The notes under the pieces: generated by a model
Databases searched by the model: none
Seen by the model: only the letters and a program-made list of their open reading frames with translations
Told to the model about the DNA's origin: nothing
Origin: Pseudoxanthomonas helianthi
GTDB lineage: Bacteria > Pseudomonadota > Gammaproteobacteria > Xanthomonadales > Xanthomonadaceae
DNA: 64,000 nt
Assembly (NCBI RefSeq): GCF_017939625.1
Contig: NZ_JAGKTC010000002.1
Span: 549,592 to 613,591, forward strand
Direction: 5' to 3'
Part shown: in pieces, positions 8,321 to 18,824 of the stretch
How positions within the stretch are numbered: position 1 is the stretch's first letter
Layout of the letters: each line of letters begins with the position of its first letter
Position numbers and translations under genes: made by a program

Positions 8321-10111
8321 TCAATCGCCGAAGCGCTCCGCGTCCATCGCCATCAAGGGCTCGGCACCGGCTTCGATCGCCGCCTTGTGCGCCAGCGTGC
8401 GCGGCAATATGCGGGCGAAGTAGAAACGCGCGGTTTCCAGCTTGGCCTGCTTGAACGCTGCGCTTTGCGACGAAGCGTTCGCTGCGGCGACGCTGCGCGC
8501 CCACCAGTAGGCCAGCACGACGTAGCCGGAGTAGAACAGGTAGTCGGTGCTGGCGGCGCCGAGCTCTTCCGGGTTCTTGGCCGCGCGCTGCAGGATGCCG
8601 GTGGTCAGTTGCGCCCATTCCGCGGCCTTGGCCTGCAGCGGTCCGACGAACTCGGCCAGCGCCGCGTCGCCTTCATGCTGCTTCACGAACGCGTCGACCA
8701 TGCCGAGGAACAGCTTCAACCCCGCGCCTTGCGATACCGCGGTCTTGCGCCCGATCAGGTCCAGCGACTGGATGCCGGTGGTGCCTTCGTACAGCGTGGT
8801 GATGCGGGCGTCGCGGGCCAGCTGTTCCATGCCGTGCTCGGCGATGTAGCCATGGCCGCCGAAGCACTGCAGCGCGTTGTAGGTATTCTCGATGCTCCAT
8901 TCGGTCTGGCAGGCCTTGGCGATCGGGGTCAGGAAACCGACCAGCGTGTCGGCCTGTTCGCGCACCGCCGCATCGGTGGCGTGGTGCGCAGCATCGAGTT
9001 GCGAATAGGCGTGCAGGGAGAGCAGGCGGCCGCCTTCGACCAGCGACTTGATCGACAGCAGCATGCGCCGCACGTCGGGGTGGACGATGATCGGGTCGGC
9101 GGGCTTGTCGGGGAATTTCGGGCCGGACAGCGAACGCGTCTGCAATCGTTCGCGCGCGTAGTGCAGCGCGTTCTGGTACGCGCGCTCGCTCAGGCCCAGG
9201 CCCTGCAAGCCGACGCCGAGGCGCGCCGAGTTCATCATCACGAACATCGCCTGCAGGCCCTTGTGCGCCTCGCCGACCAGCCAGCCCTGCGCGCCGTCGA
9301 AGTTCATCACGCAGGTGACCGAACCGTGGATGCCCATCTTGTGCTCGATGGAACCGCAACGCAGCGCGTTGCGTTCGCCCATGGCGCCGTCCTTGCCGAC
9401 CTTGAACTTCGGCGTGACGAACAGCGAGATGCCCTTCGGCCCCGGCGGTGCGTCCGGCAGGCGCGCCAGCACCAGGTGGACGATGTTCGGCGCTAGGTCG
9501 TGCTCGCCGCAGGTGATGAAGATCTTGGTGCCGGTGATCGAATGGCTGCCGTCGCCATTGGGCTCGGCGCGGGTCTTCAGCAGGCCGAGGTCGGTGCCGG
9601 CATGCGGCTCGGTCAGGCACATGGTGCCGGTCCAGCGACCCTCGACCAGTGGGCGCAGGAACGCCTCCTTCTGCCAGTCCTCGCCGTAGCGGTTCAACGC
9701 CTCGATCGCCCCGTGCGACAGCATCGGGAAATTGCCCCAGGCCAGATTGGCCGCGTCGACCATCTCGGTCAGCGCCGCGCCGAGCACTTCCGGCATGCCC
9801 TGGCCGCCGAACTCCGGCGCGTTGGTCAGGCCGGTCCAGCCGCCTTCGACGAACTGGTCGAAGGCCTGCTTGAAACCGGGCGGGGCGGTGACGTCGCCGG
9901 TGTCCTTGTCGAACTTGCAGCCGATCTGGTCGCCGATCGCGTTGAGCGGCGCCAGCACGGCTTCGGTGAAGCGGGCGGCCTCGTCCAGCACCGCGTCGAC
10001 GATGTCGCGGCTGGCTTCGGCATAGCCGAGTTCGGCGAATTGCTTTTCCACGCCCAAGACGTCGTACAGGGCGAAACGGAGATCGGCGAGGGGGGCTTTG
10101 TAGGTGCTCAT
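8321..10111 (-). CDS. Acyl-CoA dehydrogenase with C-terminal extension (long form)
   Basis: FAD enzyme of fatty-acid beta-oxidation type that oxidises acyl-CoA to enoyl-CoA. At 596 residues it is the long bacterial form with a C-terminal acyl-CoA dehydrogenase-like extension domain. Visible marks are MCLTEPHAGTDLG and KIFITCGEHD (flavin/substrate region), ARLGVGLQGLGLSERAYQNA, CFGGHGYIAEHG, and LYEGTTGIQ with the probable catalytic base Glu442. Chain-length preference cannot be read from the sequence. It is monocistronic or linked to the sirtuin gene downstream, 53 bp away across a palindrome. Confidence 0.93.
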   Translation of the reverse strand: MSTYKAPLADLRFALYDVLGVEKQFAELGYAEASRDIVDAVLDEAARFTEAVLAPLNAIGDQIGCKFDKDTGDVTAPPGFKQAFDQFVEGGWTGLTNAPEFGGQGMPEVLGAALTEMVDAANLAWGNFPMLSHGAIEALNRYGEDWQKEAFLRPLVEGRWTGTMCLTEPHAGTDLGLLKTRAEPNGDGSHSITGTKIFITCGEHDLAPNIVHLVLARLPDAPPGPKGISLFVTPKFKVGKDGAMGERNALRCGSIEHKMGIHGSVTCVMNFDGAQGWLVGEAHKGLQAMFVMMNSARLGVGLQGLGLSERAYQNALHYARERLQTRSLSGPKFPDKPADPIIVHPDVRRMLLSIKSLVEGGRLLSLHAYSQLDAAHHATDAAVREQADTLVGFLTPIAKACQTEWSIENTYNALQCFGGHGYIAEHGMEQLARDARITTLYEGTTGIQSLDLIGRKTAVSQGAGLKLFLGMVDAFVKQHEGDAALAEFVGPLQAKAAEWAQLTTGILQRAAKNPEELGAASTDYLFYSGYVVLAYWWARSVAAANASSQSAAFKQAKLETARFYFARILPRTLAHKAAIEAGAEPLMAMDAERFGD

Positions 10112-10190
10112 GGCTGGAGTCCGGCGGGGCTTCGCCTAGGATACTCCAGCGTATGGTCGTGGCTTGTTGCGCTGCAGCAGTGATGCGAGC

Positions 10191-10670
10191 TCAGCGCAGG
10201 ACGCCCTGCAGGCCCGGCATCGGGCTGAGCGTGTTGCGGGAGTCCACGTCGAAGCTGCGCGACTTGGCGTCCTCGGGTACCGCGCTCATCGTGCCCTTCA
10301 GGGTGTAGCCGACCGTTCGGCGGCCGGCCAGCGCATCGGCCACCGCCAGCTTGGCTGCGAGTGCGGGAGCGAAGGCCACGCTGACCACGTCGGCCGATTC
10401 CGGACCGATCGAAATGGCGGGTGAAGCCTGCAACTCGCCCGCCGGCTGGTCGGCGACGGTCAAGGCCAGCTTCGCGTTGTCGAAGCGCATCGGGATGCTG
10501 CTGTAGTTCTGCAGGCGCAGGTCCACCTTCCAGCTGCCGTCCGCATTGACCGTGAGTTGCTGGATGCTGGCCGCCGGCGGCGATATCCGCCGGACCGGGC
10601 CGCTGCTGCATGCAGCCAGCAAGGCCAGTGCGCCCAGCCACAGGGCGCTGCGAACGATGCGAAGGTTCAT
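10191..10670 (-). CDS. LEA14-like (LEA type 2) lipoprotein
   Basis: A 159-residue predicted lipoprotein. The start at 10670 (MNLRIVRSALWLGALALLAACSS) gives a clear lipobox LAAC. The body reads SWKVDLRLQNYSSIPMRFDN and GELQASPAISIGPESADVVS, which matches the immunoglobulin-like LEA type 2 / WHy fold found in desiccation-associated proteins of plants and bacteria. A stabilising role in the periplasm is suggested by the family only. It lies downstream of tRNA-Phe on the same strand but is separated from it by that gene's terminator. Confidence 0.8.
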   Translation of the reverse strand: MNLRIVRSALWLGALALLAACSSGPVRRISPPAASIQQLTVNADGSWKVDLRLQNYSSIPMRFDNAKLALTVADQPAGELQASPAISIGPESADVVSVAFAPALAAKLAVADALAGRRTVGYTLKGTMSAVPEDAKSRSFDVDSRNTLSPMPGLQGVLR

Positions 10671-10761
10671 GCCGGTCCTCGAATCCCGTGGAGGGGCAAG
10701 CATAGCGCCTGCGGGCTGGCAGGCGACTGAGCCCAGGCCGGGACACCCGAATGGCAGAAAA

Positions 10762-10794
10762 GACGAAGGCCCACGCAAAGCGCGGGCCTTCGTC
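10762..10794 (-). terminator. Terminator of tRNA-Phe
   Basis: The stem GACGAAGGCCC/GGGCCTTCGTC (10762-10772 with 10784-10794) is followed on the minus strand by TTTTCTGCC. It lies 9 bases beyond the tRNA CCA end, in the right place and orientation. Confidence 0.85.
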
Positions 10795-10803
10795 GGTGAT
10801 GCA

Positions 10804-10879
10804 TGGTGGCCGGGGAGGGAATCGAACCCCCGACACAGGGATTTTCAATCCCTTGCTCTACCAACTGAGCTACCCGGCC
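10804..10879 (-). tRNA. tRNA-Phe(GAA)
   Basis: A 76-base cloverleaf read on the minus strand: acceptor GGCCGGG pairing with CCCGGCC, D arm GCTCAGTTGGTAGAGC, and anticodon stem GGGAT/ATCCC with loop TGAAA giving anticodon GAA. The T arm is GTCGGGGGTTCGATTCCC and the 3' CCA is encoded. It has its own promoter and terminator. The enzyme that charges it is encoded in part by pheT at the left end of the window. Confidence 0.97.
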
Positions 10880-10889
10880 GGGGCCGCGC

Positions 10890-10918
10890 ATGATACGGGC
10901 GTGCCGCGGTTACGGCAA
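10890..10918 (-). promoter_or_regulatory. Promoter of tRNA-Phe
   Basis: On the minus strand a -35 box TTGCCG (10913-10918) and a -10 box TATCAT (10890-10895) are separated by exactly 17 bases. The mature tRNA begins 10 bases after the -10 box. This is the clearest sigma-70-type promoter in the window. Confidence 0.75.
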
Positions 10919-11017
10919 GCCGCACGCGGGCTGAACGCTCCGTGGGCGGGGGACTTGGCAGGGTAAACGGCTGGCGCATCATGGCGTTAACAAGGCGTCT
11001 GACATTCGGAGGCTTCC

Positions 11018-11473
11018 ATGAAAACCCTGAAAACGAGTTTCCTGCTGCTGGCCCTGGGCGTCGCGCTGGGTGGCTGCGCATCGAACCTGAGCAGCAGCGA
11101 AAAGCTGGCCATCTACCAGGCGCACGCCGGTGCGCCGGTAAAGGATTTCCGCTATTTCAGCAGCATCAGCTGGACGCCGCTCGGCGACCAGGCGCTGGCG
11201 GTATGGACCAAGCCGAACGAGGCATGGCTGCTTGACCTGACCGGGCGCTGCATCGACCTCGACTATGCGCCGGCGATCAGCCTCAGCAACATGTTCGGCC
11301 GGGTGTCGGCGAAGTTCGATTCCGTGCGGGTAATAGGCGGGGCGAATTCGCATTTCCGCATCCCATGCCGCATCGACACGATCCGCCCGCTGGACGTGAA
11401 GGCGCTGAAGGCGGCGGAAAAGGAACTGCGCGAAGCCAAGATCGTCGAGCGCGAAGCGGAAAAGACCGGTTGA
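11018..11473 (+). CDS. Putative lipoprotein (DUF6491-like)
   Basis: A 151-residue lipoprotein with signal MKTLKTSFLLLALGVALGGC and lipobox LGGC. The mature part has a conserved-looking centre (FRYFSSISWTPLGDQALAVW, then WLLDLTGRCIDLDYAPAISL), two cysteines that could form a disulfide, and a charged helical C-terminus. The pattern fits the small xanthomonad lipoprotein family DUF6491, which I recall rather than checked. Function is unknown. It stands alone, convergent with yggX. Confidence 0.75.
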   Translation: MKTLKTSFLLLALGVALGGCASNLSSSEKLAIYQAHAGAPVKDFRYFSSISWTPLGDQALAVWTKPNEAWLLDLTGRCIDLDYAPAISLSNMFGRVSAKFDSVRVIGGANSHFRIPCRIDTIRPLDVKALKAAEKELREAKIVEREAEKTG

Positions 11474-11486
11474 CCCGGCCTGCGGA

Positions 11487-11756
11487 TCAGCCTTCCGGCA
11501 CGTAGCCGGAAGGCTTGTCGGCGCCGCCGCCGAACAGGAATTTCCGCATCTCGCCTTCGAGGAAGGCGCGATGCTTGGGGTCGCGCGGCGACAGCCGGTT
11601 TTCGTTGATCAGCATGGTCTGGTGCGCCAGCCATGCCGCCCACGCGGCCTTGCCGATGTGCGCGAACACGCGCTGGCCCAGTTCGCCCGGGTAGGGCACG
11701 AAGTCCAGGCCCTCAGCGTCCTTCTTTTCGTATTCGCAGAAAACGGTGCGGCTCAT
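11487..11756 (-). CDS. yggX: Fe(2+)-trafficking / oxidative damage protection protein
   Basis: An 89-residue protein of the YggX family ([19 protein letters not shown], then [19 protein letters not shown]). YggX protects iron-sulfur clusters against oxidative damage and may move Fe(II); the conserved Cys7 is present. Its ATG overlaps the mutY stop by four bases (ATGA), so it is co-translated with mutY, as in enterobacteria. MutY carries a 4Fe-4S cluster, so the pairing is biochemically sensible. Confidence 0.95.
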   Translation of the reverse strand: MSRTVFCEYEKKDAEGLDFVPYPGELGQRVFAHIGKAAWAAWLAHQTMLINENRLSPRDPKHRAFLEGEMRKFLFGGGADKPSGYVPEG

Positions 11757-12802
11757 CGGCTGTCCAGCAGTTTGCGGATCGGCGCGGGGATGCCAAGCGA
11801 AGCCAACGCGTCGCGCGCGACCCAGCGCAGGTCGTCATTGTCGCGCACGGCGTCGCGCGGGGCGAGCGCGCGCCAATGCAGCGGGTGCAGGCGCAGGCGG
11901 TAATGGGTGAATGCATGCGGCACTTCGGCCAGCGCTTCGCCGTGGTCGTAGTCGCCGCGCAGGTGCGCGTCGAACCATTGCCGTGCGGCGGCATGGTCCG
12001 CGGCTTCGGGCAGCGACCACAGCGCGGCCCAGATTCCGGTCGGCGGACGTCGTTGCAACAGCACCTCGCCGGCCGCATTTTCGGCCACCAGCACGATCGC
12101 GCTGCGTTCCGGCAGTGGCTTGCCGGGCTTCGGCGTCGGCAACTCGTCGGTGCGTCCCTCGCGTAGGGCAACACAATCGGATTGCAGCGGGCACAGCACG
12201 CAGGCAGGGTCGTGGCGGGTGCACAGCGTCGCGCCGAAATCCATCTGCGCCTGCGTGTAGTCGGCCATGCGCGAATCGGGCAGATGCGACTCGGCCAGCG
12301 TCCACATGCGTTTCTCGATGGCCGGCAGGCCGGGAAATCCTTCGACGCCGTGGAAGCGCGCCAGCACGCGCTTGACGTTGCCATCGAGGATCGGGAAGCG
12401 CTCGCCCCAAGCCTGCGCGAGGATCGCGCCGGCGGTGCTGCGGCCGATGCCGGGCAGGGCGAGCAGGGCATCGAAGTCGCGTGGGAGTTCGCCACCGTGC
12501 AGTTCGAGGCAACGTTTCGCCGCGGCATGCAGGTTGCGGGCGCGGGCGTAGTAGCCCAGGCCGGCCCAGTGCGCCATCACCTCGTCGGTGGAGGCGTCCG
12601 CCAGCGCAGCGATGGTCGGGAAGGCTTCGACGAAACGCACGAAATACGGGGTCACCGTCGCCACCTGCGTCTGCTGCAGCATCACTTCCGATAGCCACAC
12701 GCGGTACGGGGTGCGTGGATGCTGCCACGGCAGGTCGTGGCGACCGTTCTGGTCGAACCACGCCAGCAGGCGAGAGGAGAAGGTGTCGGAAACTGCCATC
12801 AT
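11753..12802 (-). CDS. mutY: A/G-specific adenine DNA glycosylase
   Basis: Base-excision repair glycosylase that removes adenine mispaired with 8-oxoguanine. The 349-residue protein has catalytic Glu39 ([11 protein letters not shown]), the helix-hairpin-helix [13 protein letters not shown], catalytic Asp140 ([10 protein letters not shown]), the 4Fe-4S cluster C-X6-C-X2-C-X5-C ([17 protein letters not shown]), and a C-terminal Nudix-like 8-oxoG recognition domain ([16 protein letters not shown]). The start is one of two adjacent ATGs (12802 or 12799). The 5' leader lies inside a palindromic repeat and has no clear Shine-Dalgarno sequence. It is coupled to yggX downstream. Confidence 0.96.
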   Translation of the reverse strand: MMAVSDTFSSRLLAWFDQNGRHDLPWQHPRTPYRVWLSEVMLQQTQVATVTPYFVRFVEAFPTIAALADASTDEVMAHWAGLGYYARARNLHAAAKRCLELHGGELPRDFDALLALPGIGRSTAGAILAQAWGERFPILDGNVKRVLARFHGVEGFPGLPAIEKRMWTLAESHLPDSRMADYTQAQMDFGATLCTRHDPACVLCPLQSDCVALREGRTDELPTPKPGKPLPERSAIVLVAENAAGEVLLQRRPPTGIWAALWSLPEAADHAAARQWFDAHLRGDYDHGEALAEVPHAFTHYRLRLHPLHWRALAPRDAVRDNDDLRWVARDALASLGIPAPIRKLLDSR

Positions 12803-12808
12803 GTCCGG

Positions 12809-12882
12809 TGTGGGAGCGACGTAAGTCGCGAACGCTTTTCCTGATCTGGATGAAAGGCTTCGCGACTTACGTCGCTCCCACA
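12809..12882. repeat. Perfect 24-bp inverted repeat, GGGAGCGACGTAAGTCGCGA family, copy 1
   Basis: The arms 12809-12832 and 12859-12882 are perfect complements of 24 bases separated by 26 bases. The core GGGAGCGACGTAAGTCGCGA is shared base for base with the element at 53062-53129, while the spacers differ. It sits between mutY and ftsY and ends seven bases from the mutY start. It is a REP-type element. Confidence 0.88.
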
Positions 12883-12900
12883 TTGAAGTGAGTGGCAAGG

Positions 12901-15118
<2,218 letters not shown>

Positions 15119-15127
15119 CACAAGCCA

Positions 15128-15219
15128 TCGCAAACCACCCAGAACCGCAGGCTGTGCGAGCATGCCGGCAGCGTGGCGGTCGATAAGGCAAACTGTCGCA
15201 AAACCACCTAGAACCACAG
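15128..15219 (+). repeat. Imperfect direct repeat in a short leader
   Basis: TCGCAAACCACCCAGAACC (from 15128) recurs as TCGCAAAACCACCTAGAACC (from 15196). The two 23-24 base units differ by two substitutions and one inserted A. The second unit runs into the purine-rich ribosome site (AGAGGGAAA) of the lipoprotein gene at 15231. It is possibly a local duplication or a paired regulator site. Confidence 0.5.
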
Positions 15220-15230
15220 AGGGAAACACC

Positions 15231-15731
15231 ATGAAGACCATCGCCCGCCTGATGCTTGCCGCATGCCTCGTGCTGCCGTTCGCCGCGTGCAAGAAACACG
15301 AGGAAGCCAAACCCGTCGAGGCCGCGCCGCTGACCGCGCCGAAGACCGCCGACGACGCGGAGTGGAAGAAGTACCTGCAGGACGTGGTCACCCGCAACAT
15401 GGGCAACATCACCAACAGCCCGTTCGTCTATTACCTCCCCGCCAAGGGCGCGACCGAGTCTGACGACGAATACCAGGGCAAGTACAACCGCCAGCTGGAA
15501 CAGGCGTCCAACGCGATGGCCCGCGGCATCGTCGCCGGCAACCTGATCGCGTTCGCCTCGCCGGATTCGGCCAGGATGGCCGATCTCGTGGTCGCTTCGT
15601 TCCAGGGCGTGCAGCCGGACGCGATGAAGGGCGTGCGCGTGCTGTTCATCGGCGCCCCGGCCGACAACGAACGGGTCAAGGCTGTGGTGGCGCCGACCGG
15701 CGTCGACTACGTGTTCATCGAAGCGAAGTGA
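15231..15731 (+). CDS. Putative lipoprotein of unknown function
   Basis: A 166-residue lipoprotein: MKTIARLMLAACLVLPFAAC gives a signal with lipobox FAAC followed by KKHEEAK. The mature part contains WKKYLQDVVTRNMGNITNSP and ends in a Rossmann-like strand pattern (GVRVLFIGAP, then VVAPTGVDYVFIE). I do not recognise the family. The start is fixed by AGAGGGAAA eight bases upstream; an earlier in-frame ATG at 15105 overlaps coaD and lacks a signal. It lies between coaD and a ferredoxin gene on the same strand. Confidence 0.8.
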   Translation: MKTIARLMLAACLVLPFAACKKHEEAKPVEAAPLTAPKTADDAEWKKYLQDVVTRNMGNITNSPFVYYLPAKGATESDDEYQGKYNRQLEQASNAMARGIVAGNLIAFASPDSARMADLVVASFQGVQPDAMKGVRVLFIGAPADNERVKAVVAPTGVDYVFIEAK

Positions 15732-15834
15732 TCCGACCGGCCCGGCGCTGCGTCCGCGGCTTCAAGCCCGGCGCAGCGCGCCGGGCCGGCGCTTCGTCAC
15801 GCGGGCCAATGGCCCGCAAGCGTTCCTCATCGCC

Positions 15835-16098
15835 ATGTCGCTGAAGATCAACGAACTCTGCGTCAACTGCGACGTCTGCGAGCCGGCCTGTCCCAACCAG
15901 GCCATCTCCATGGGCGAAACCATCTACGTGATCGATCCGGCCCGCTGCACCGAATGCGTGGGCCATTTCGACGAACCGCAATGCGTGGTGGTGTGCCCGG
16001 TCGAGTGCATCGACCCCGATCCGGATTTCCCCGAAAGCCAGGACGACCTGCTGGCCAAGTTGCGCCGGTTGCAGGTGGCGGACGCCGCTTCCCGCTGA
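15835..16098 (+). CDS. YfhL-family 2[4Fe-4S] ferredoxin
   Basis: An 87-residue electron carrier with two 4Fe-4S binding motifs: CVNCDVCEPACP near residues 9-20, and C--CVGHFDEPQCVVVCP with the extra residues between cysteines typical of the YfhL/FdxN type. This type has an unusually low-potential cluster pair. coaD-linked ferredoxins of this type are common in xanthomonads, which fits the position. Partner enzymes are unknown. Confidence 0.94.
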   Translation: MSLKINELCVNCDVCEPACPNQAISMGETIYVIDPARCTECVGHFDEPQCVVVCPVECIDPDPDFPESQDDLLAKLRRLQVADAASR

Positions 16099-16245
16099 CG
16101 ACGCCATGCGCCGCTTTCCATAGAAGGGAAGAGCGAGCTTCCCTTCCGGAAGATCTCGTGCAACGGCGTGTCTTGCAGGCAGGAATGACGCCTCGGGAGC
16201 GCGACCGCTAGACTGGGGCGTCCCCCGTAACGCCCGCGAGTCGCC

Positions 16246-17997
16246 ATGCGAACCACGATCGCCTTCCTGTTGGCCCTGCTGCTGCCGATTTCCTCCGCCT
16301 GGGGGGAACAGCCGAAGACCGCGGCGCCGCAGACGCAAGCCGTTGCCACCAAGCCGCCCGGCGCGGCCATCGCTTCCGGGCACAAGCTGGCGACCGAAGC
16401 CGGCCTGGAAATCCTCAGGGCCGGCGGCAACGCCTTCGACGCGGCGGTGGCGGTGTCGTCGACCCTGTCGGTGGTCGAGCCGATCAGTTCCGGCCTTGGT
16501 GGCGGCGGGCTGTTCCTGCTGCACGACGCGAAGACCGGGCAGGACCTGTTCCTCGATGCGCGCGAGATTTCTCCGGCATCGGCCACGCCGGACAAGTACC
16601 TCGACAAGGCCGGCAACCTAGATGAGGAAAAATCGCAGAACGGCCCATGGTCGGCCGGCATTCCCGGCCTGCCCGCGATGCTGGTGGAGATGGCCGGCAA
16701 GCACGGTCGCCTGCCGCTGAAGCAATCGCTGCAGCCGGCGATCCGCATCGCCCGCGAGGGCTTCCCGGTGTACGGGCGCATGGCCCGGGGATACAAGCAG
16801 CGCATGGACGTGATGCGCCGCTACCCGGGCACGCGCGAGGTCTACGAGCGCAACGGCAAGCCGATCGCGGAAGGCGACCTGTTCAAGCAGCCCGAACTGG
16901 CCCACACCCTCGAGCTGCTCGCGGAAAAGGGTTTCGACGGTTTCTATCGCGGCGAGACCGCGAAGAAGCTGGTCGCCGGGGTCAATGAAGCCGGGGGCCA
17001 CTGGACCGCACAGGAACTGGCGGGTTACCAGGTCAAGCAGCGCAAGCCGATCGTGTTCGACTACAAGGGCTGGAAGGTCACCACCGCGCCGCCGCCGTCT
17101 TCGGGCGGCATCGCGTTGGCGACGATGCTGCAGATCCTCGAGCCCTACGACCTGCCGAAGATGGACGAAGCGCATCGCATCCACATGGTGGTCGAAGCGA
17201 TGCGCCGGGCCTATCGCGACCGCACCTTCTTCCTCGGCGACCCGGACTTCACCGACATCCCGCAGGAAGTGCTGACCAGCCGCGACTACGCGCAAGGCCT
17301 GCGTGCGACCATCCATCCGGACAAGGCCACGCCCAGCGACCTGCTGTCCGGCCAGGAAACGCCGCTGGAAGACGACGAGACCACGCATTTCTCGATCATC
17401 GACGGCGAAGGCAACCGCGTTGGCGGCACCCAGACGGTCAACCTGCTGTACGGCTCGGGCCTGATCCCCAAGGGCACCGGCGTGCTGTTGAACGACGAGA
17501 TGGACGACTTCGCGCTGAAGCCGGGCACGCCGAACGCATTCGGCGTGATGGGTTACGAGGCCAACGCTCCTAAACCGGGCAAGCGCATGCTCAGCTCGAT
17601 GACGCCGACCTTCATGGAGTCGGCCGACAAGGCCGTGGTGATCGGCACGCCCGGCGGCAGCCGCATCATCACCATGGTGCTGCTGGGCATGCTGGGCTAC
17701 GACGCCGGGCTCGGCGCGCAGGCAGTGGCCGCGTTGCCGCGCTACCACCACCAGTGGCTGCCCGACGTCATCGACGCCGAGCCGAGGGCGATCGGCGCTG
17801 ACGCGGCGAAGGCGCTGCAGGCGATGGGCCACAAGCTCGACCTGCCGGGCGACGAAGCGGCCGGCGGGCGCGGTTCCAGCCATGTCTGGGGCAACCTGCA
17901 AACGGTGGAATGGGACAAGCGTTCCAACACGCTTTCGGCCGGTACCGATCCGCGCAATCCGGTGGGCGAGGGCAAGGTCGAGCTGGCGAAGCCGTAA
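16246..17997 (+). CDS. ggt: Gamma-glutamyltransferase (periplasmic)
   Basis: Autoprocessing Ntn-hydrolase that cleaves or transfers the gamma-glutamyl group of glutathione in the periplasm. The 583-residue precursor has a Sec signal (MRTTIAFLLALLLPISSAWG), the large-subunit marks GGNAFDAAVA and SGLGGGG, and the processing site DDETTHFS. Thr379 is the expected new N-terminus and nucleophile of the small subunit. The substrate motif M-S-S-M and GTPGGSRI are present downstream. It is monocistronic; a 9-bp hairpin (16123-16146) lies in its leader gap and a large inverted repeat follows it. Confidence 0.95.
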   Translation: MRTTIAFLLALLLPISSAWGEQPKTAAPQTQAVATKPPGAAIASGHKLATEAGLEILRAGGNAFDAAVAVSSTLSVVEPISSGLGGGGLFLLHDAKTGQDLFLDAREISPASATPDKYLDKAGNLDEEKSQNGPWSAGIPGLPAMLVEMAGKHGRLPLKQSLQPAIRIAREGFPVYGRMARGYKQRMDVMRRYPGTREVYERNGKPIAEGDLFKQPELAHTLELLAEKGFDGFYRGETAKKLVAGVNEAGGHWTAQELAGYQVKQRKPIVFDYKGWKVTTAPPPSSGGIALATMLQILEPYDLPKMDEAHRIHMVVEAMRRAYRDRTFFLGDPDFTDIPQEVLTSRDYAQGLRATIHPDKATPSDLLSGQETPLEDDETTHFSIIDGEGNRVGGTQTVNLLYGSGLIPKGTGVLLNDEMDDFALKPGTPNAFGVMGYEANAPKPGKRMLSSMTPTFMESADKAVVIGTPGGSRIITMVLLGMLGYDAGLGAQAVAALPRYHHQWLPDVIDAEPRAIGADAAKALQAMGHKLDLPGDEAAGGRGSSHVWGNLQTVEWDKRSNTLSAGTDPRNPVGEGKVELAKP

Positions 17998-18003
17998 CGC
18001 TTT

Positions 18004-18170
18004 TCCTTCTCCCTCCGGGATCGAAGCCGTCTCAAACGGCTGAGGGTGGCGCGAAGCGCCGGATGAGGGCGGGAGTCTTCCGATTCGCGGAAGCTGCATC
18101 ACAAGCGCGTCTTCCGCCCTCATCCGCCCCTTCGGGGCACCTTTTCCCGGGGGGAAGGGAAGAAAAAGCC
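18004..18170. repeat. Large imperfect inverted repeat after ggt
   Basis: The left arm (about 18004-18071; TTCTCCC, then GAGGGTGGCGCGAAGCGCC, then GGATGAGGGCGG) and the right arm (about 18114-18166; CCGCCCTCATCCG, then CCCCTTCGGGGCACC, then CCCGGGGGGAAGGG) are inverted copies, each containing its own small hairpin. One-armed relatives occur near 30357-30408. It has no coding sense and is a dispersed REP/BIME-like element. Confidence 0.75.
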
Positions 18171-18207
18171 GTATGATTCGCGGCGTTTTCTTGGGGATGG
18201 ATCGGGA

Positions 18208-18798
18208 ATGAGCGGGAACGACAAGGAAAAGAAGGCATGGGTCGGTACCGTCCCGGGGATCCTGACCGGTTCCGCGGCGCTGCTGGCCGCACTGACCACG
18301 GTTTATGTCAACGTACGCGACGACGTCCGCGGCAAACCCGAGCCGGTCGCGCAAGCCGCGCCACAGGCGCCGGCCGCGCAGGCCGCTCCAGTCCAGCCGA
18401 TTGGTCCGCAGAAGCTGCAACTGACCCTGCAACGCATCGCCGTGCAGCACGACGGTGAGCTGGGTACGGCCGACTGGCGCTTCGCCGTGGAAGCCGAGGA
18501 TCAGCCCTTGTTCGCGTTCGAACAGGAAGCGCTCAACGACGAAGGCGGCCGCAACGTGGTCGTCGCCGACGACCTGAAGAAGGCGCGCGCCTCGCTGGAA
18601 CTGGCGAACGGCCAGCGCATCCGGTTGACGGTCAAAGCCTGGCGCAGCGGCTGGTTCACCTCCGGTGCCGAGCCCGTCGCCACCGGCGAGGGCGTGCTGA
18701 CGGCGGCGGGCGCGATCGCGCCGATCGCGGTGAAAGCCGTAGACGAGAAGAAGGGGGCGTTCACCTTCTACTTCAGCGCTGTACCCGACAAGGATTGA
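18208..18798 (+). CDS. Membrane-anchored protein of unknown function
   Basis: A 196-residue protein. A short charged N-terminus (MSGNDKEKKAW) precedes one hydrophobic segment (about 15-35), then an Ala/Pro/Gln-rich linker (about 43-65) and a beta-rich C-terminal domain (LQLTLQRIAVQHDGELGTAD to FTFYFSAVPDK). The layout suggests a type II membrane protein with a periplasmic domain. I do not recognise the domain. It stands alone after a repeat and is convergent with the Sel1-repeat gene. Confidence 0.72.
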   Translation: MSGNDKEKKAWVGTVPGILTGSAALLAALTTVYVNVRDDVRGKPEPVAQAAPQAPAAQAAPVQPIGPQKLQLTLQRIAVQHDGELGTADWRFAVEAEDQPLFAFEQEALNDEGGRNVVVADDLKKARASLELANGQRIRLTVKAWRSGWFTSGAEPVATGEGVLTAAGAIAPIAVKAVDEKKGAFTFYFSAVPDKD

Positions 18799-18824
18799 GG
18801 GGCAGCAAGCATGGCTGCCAGGCA

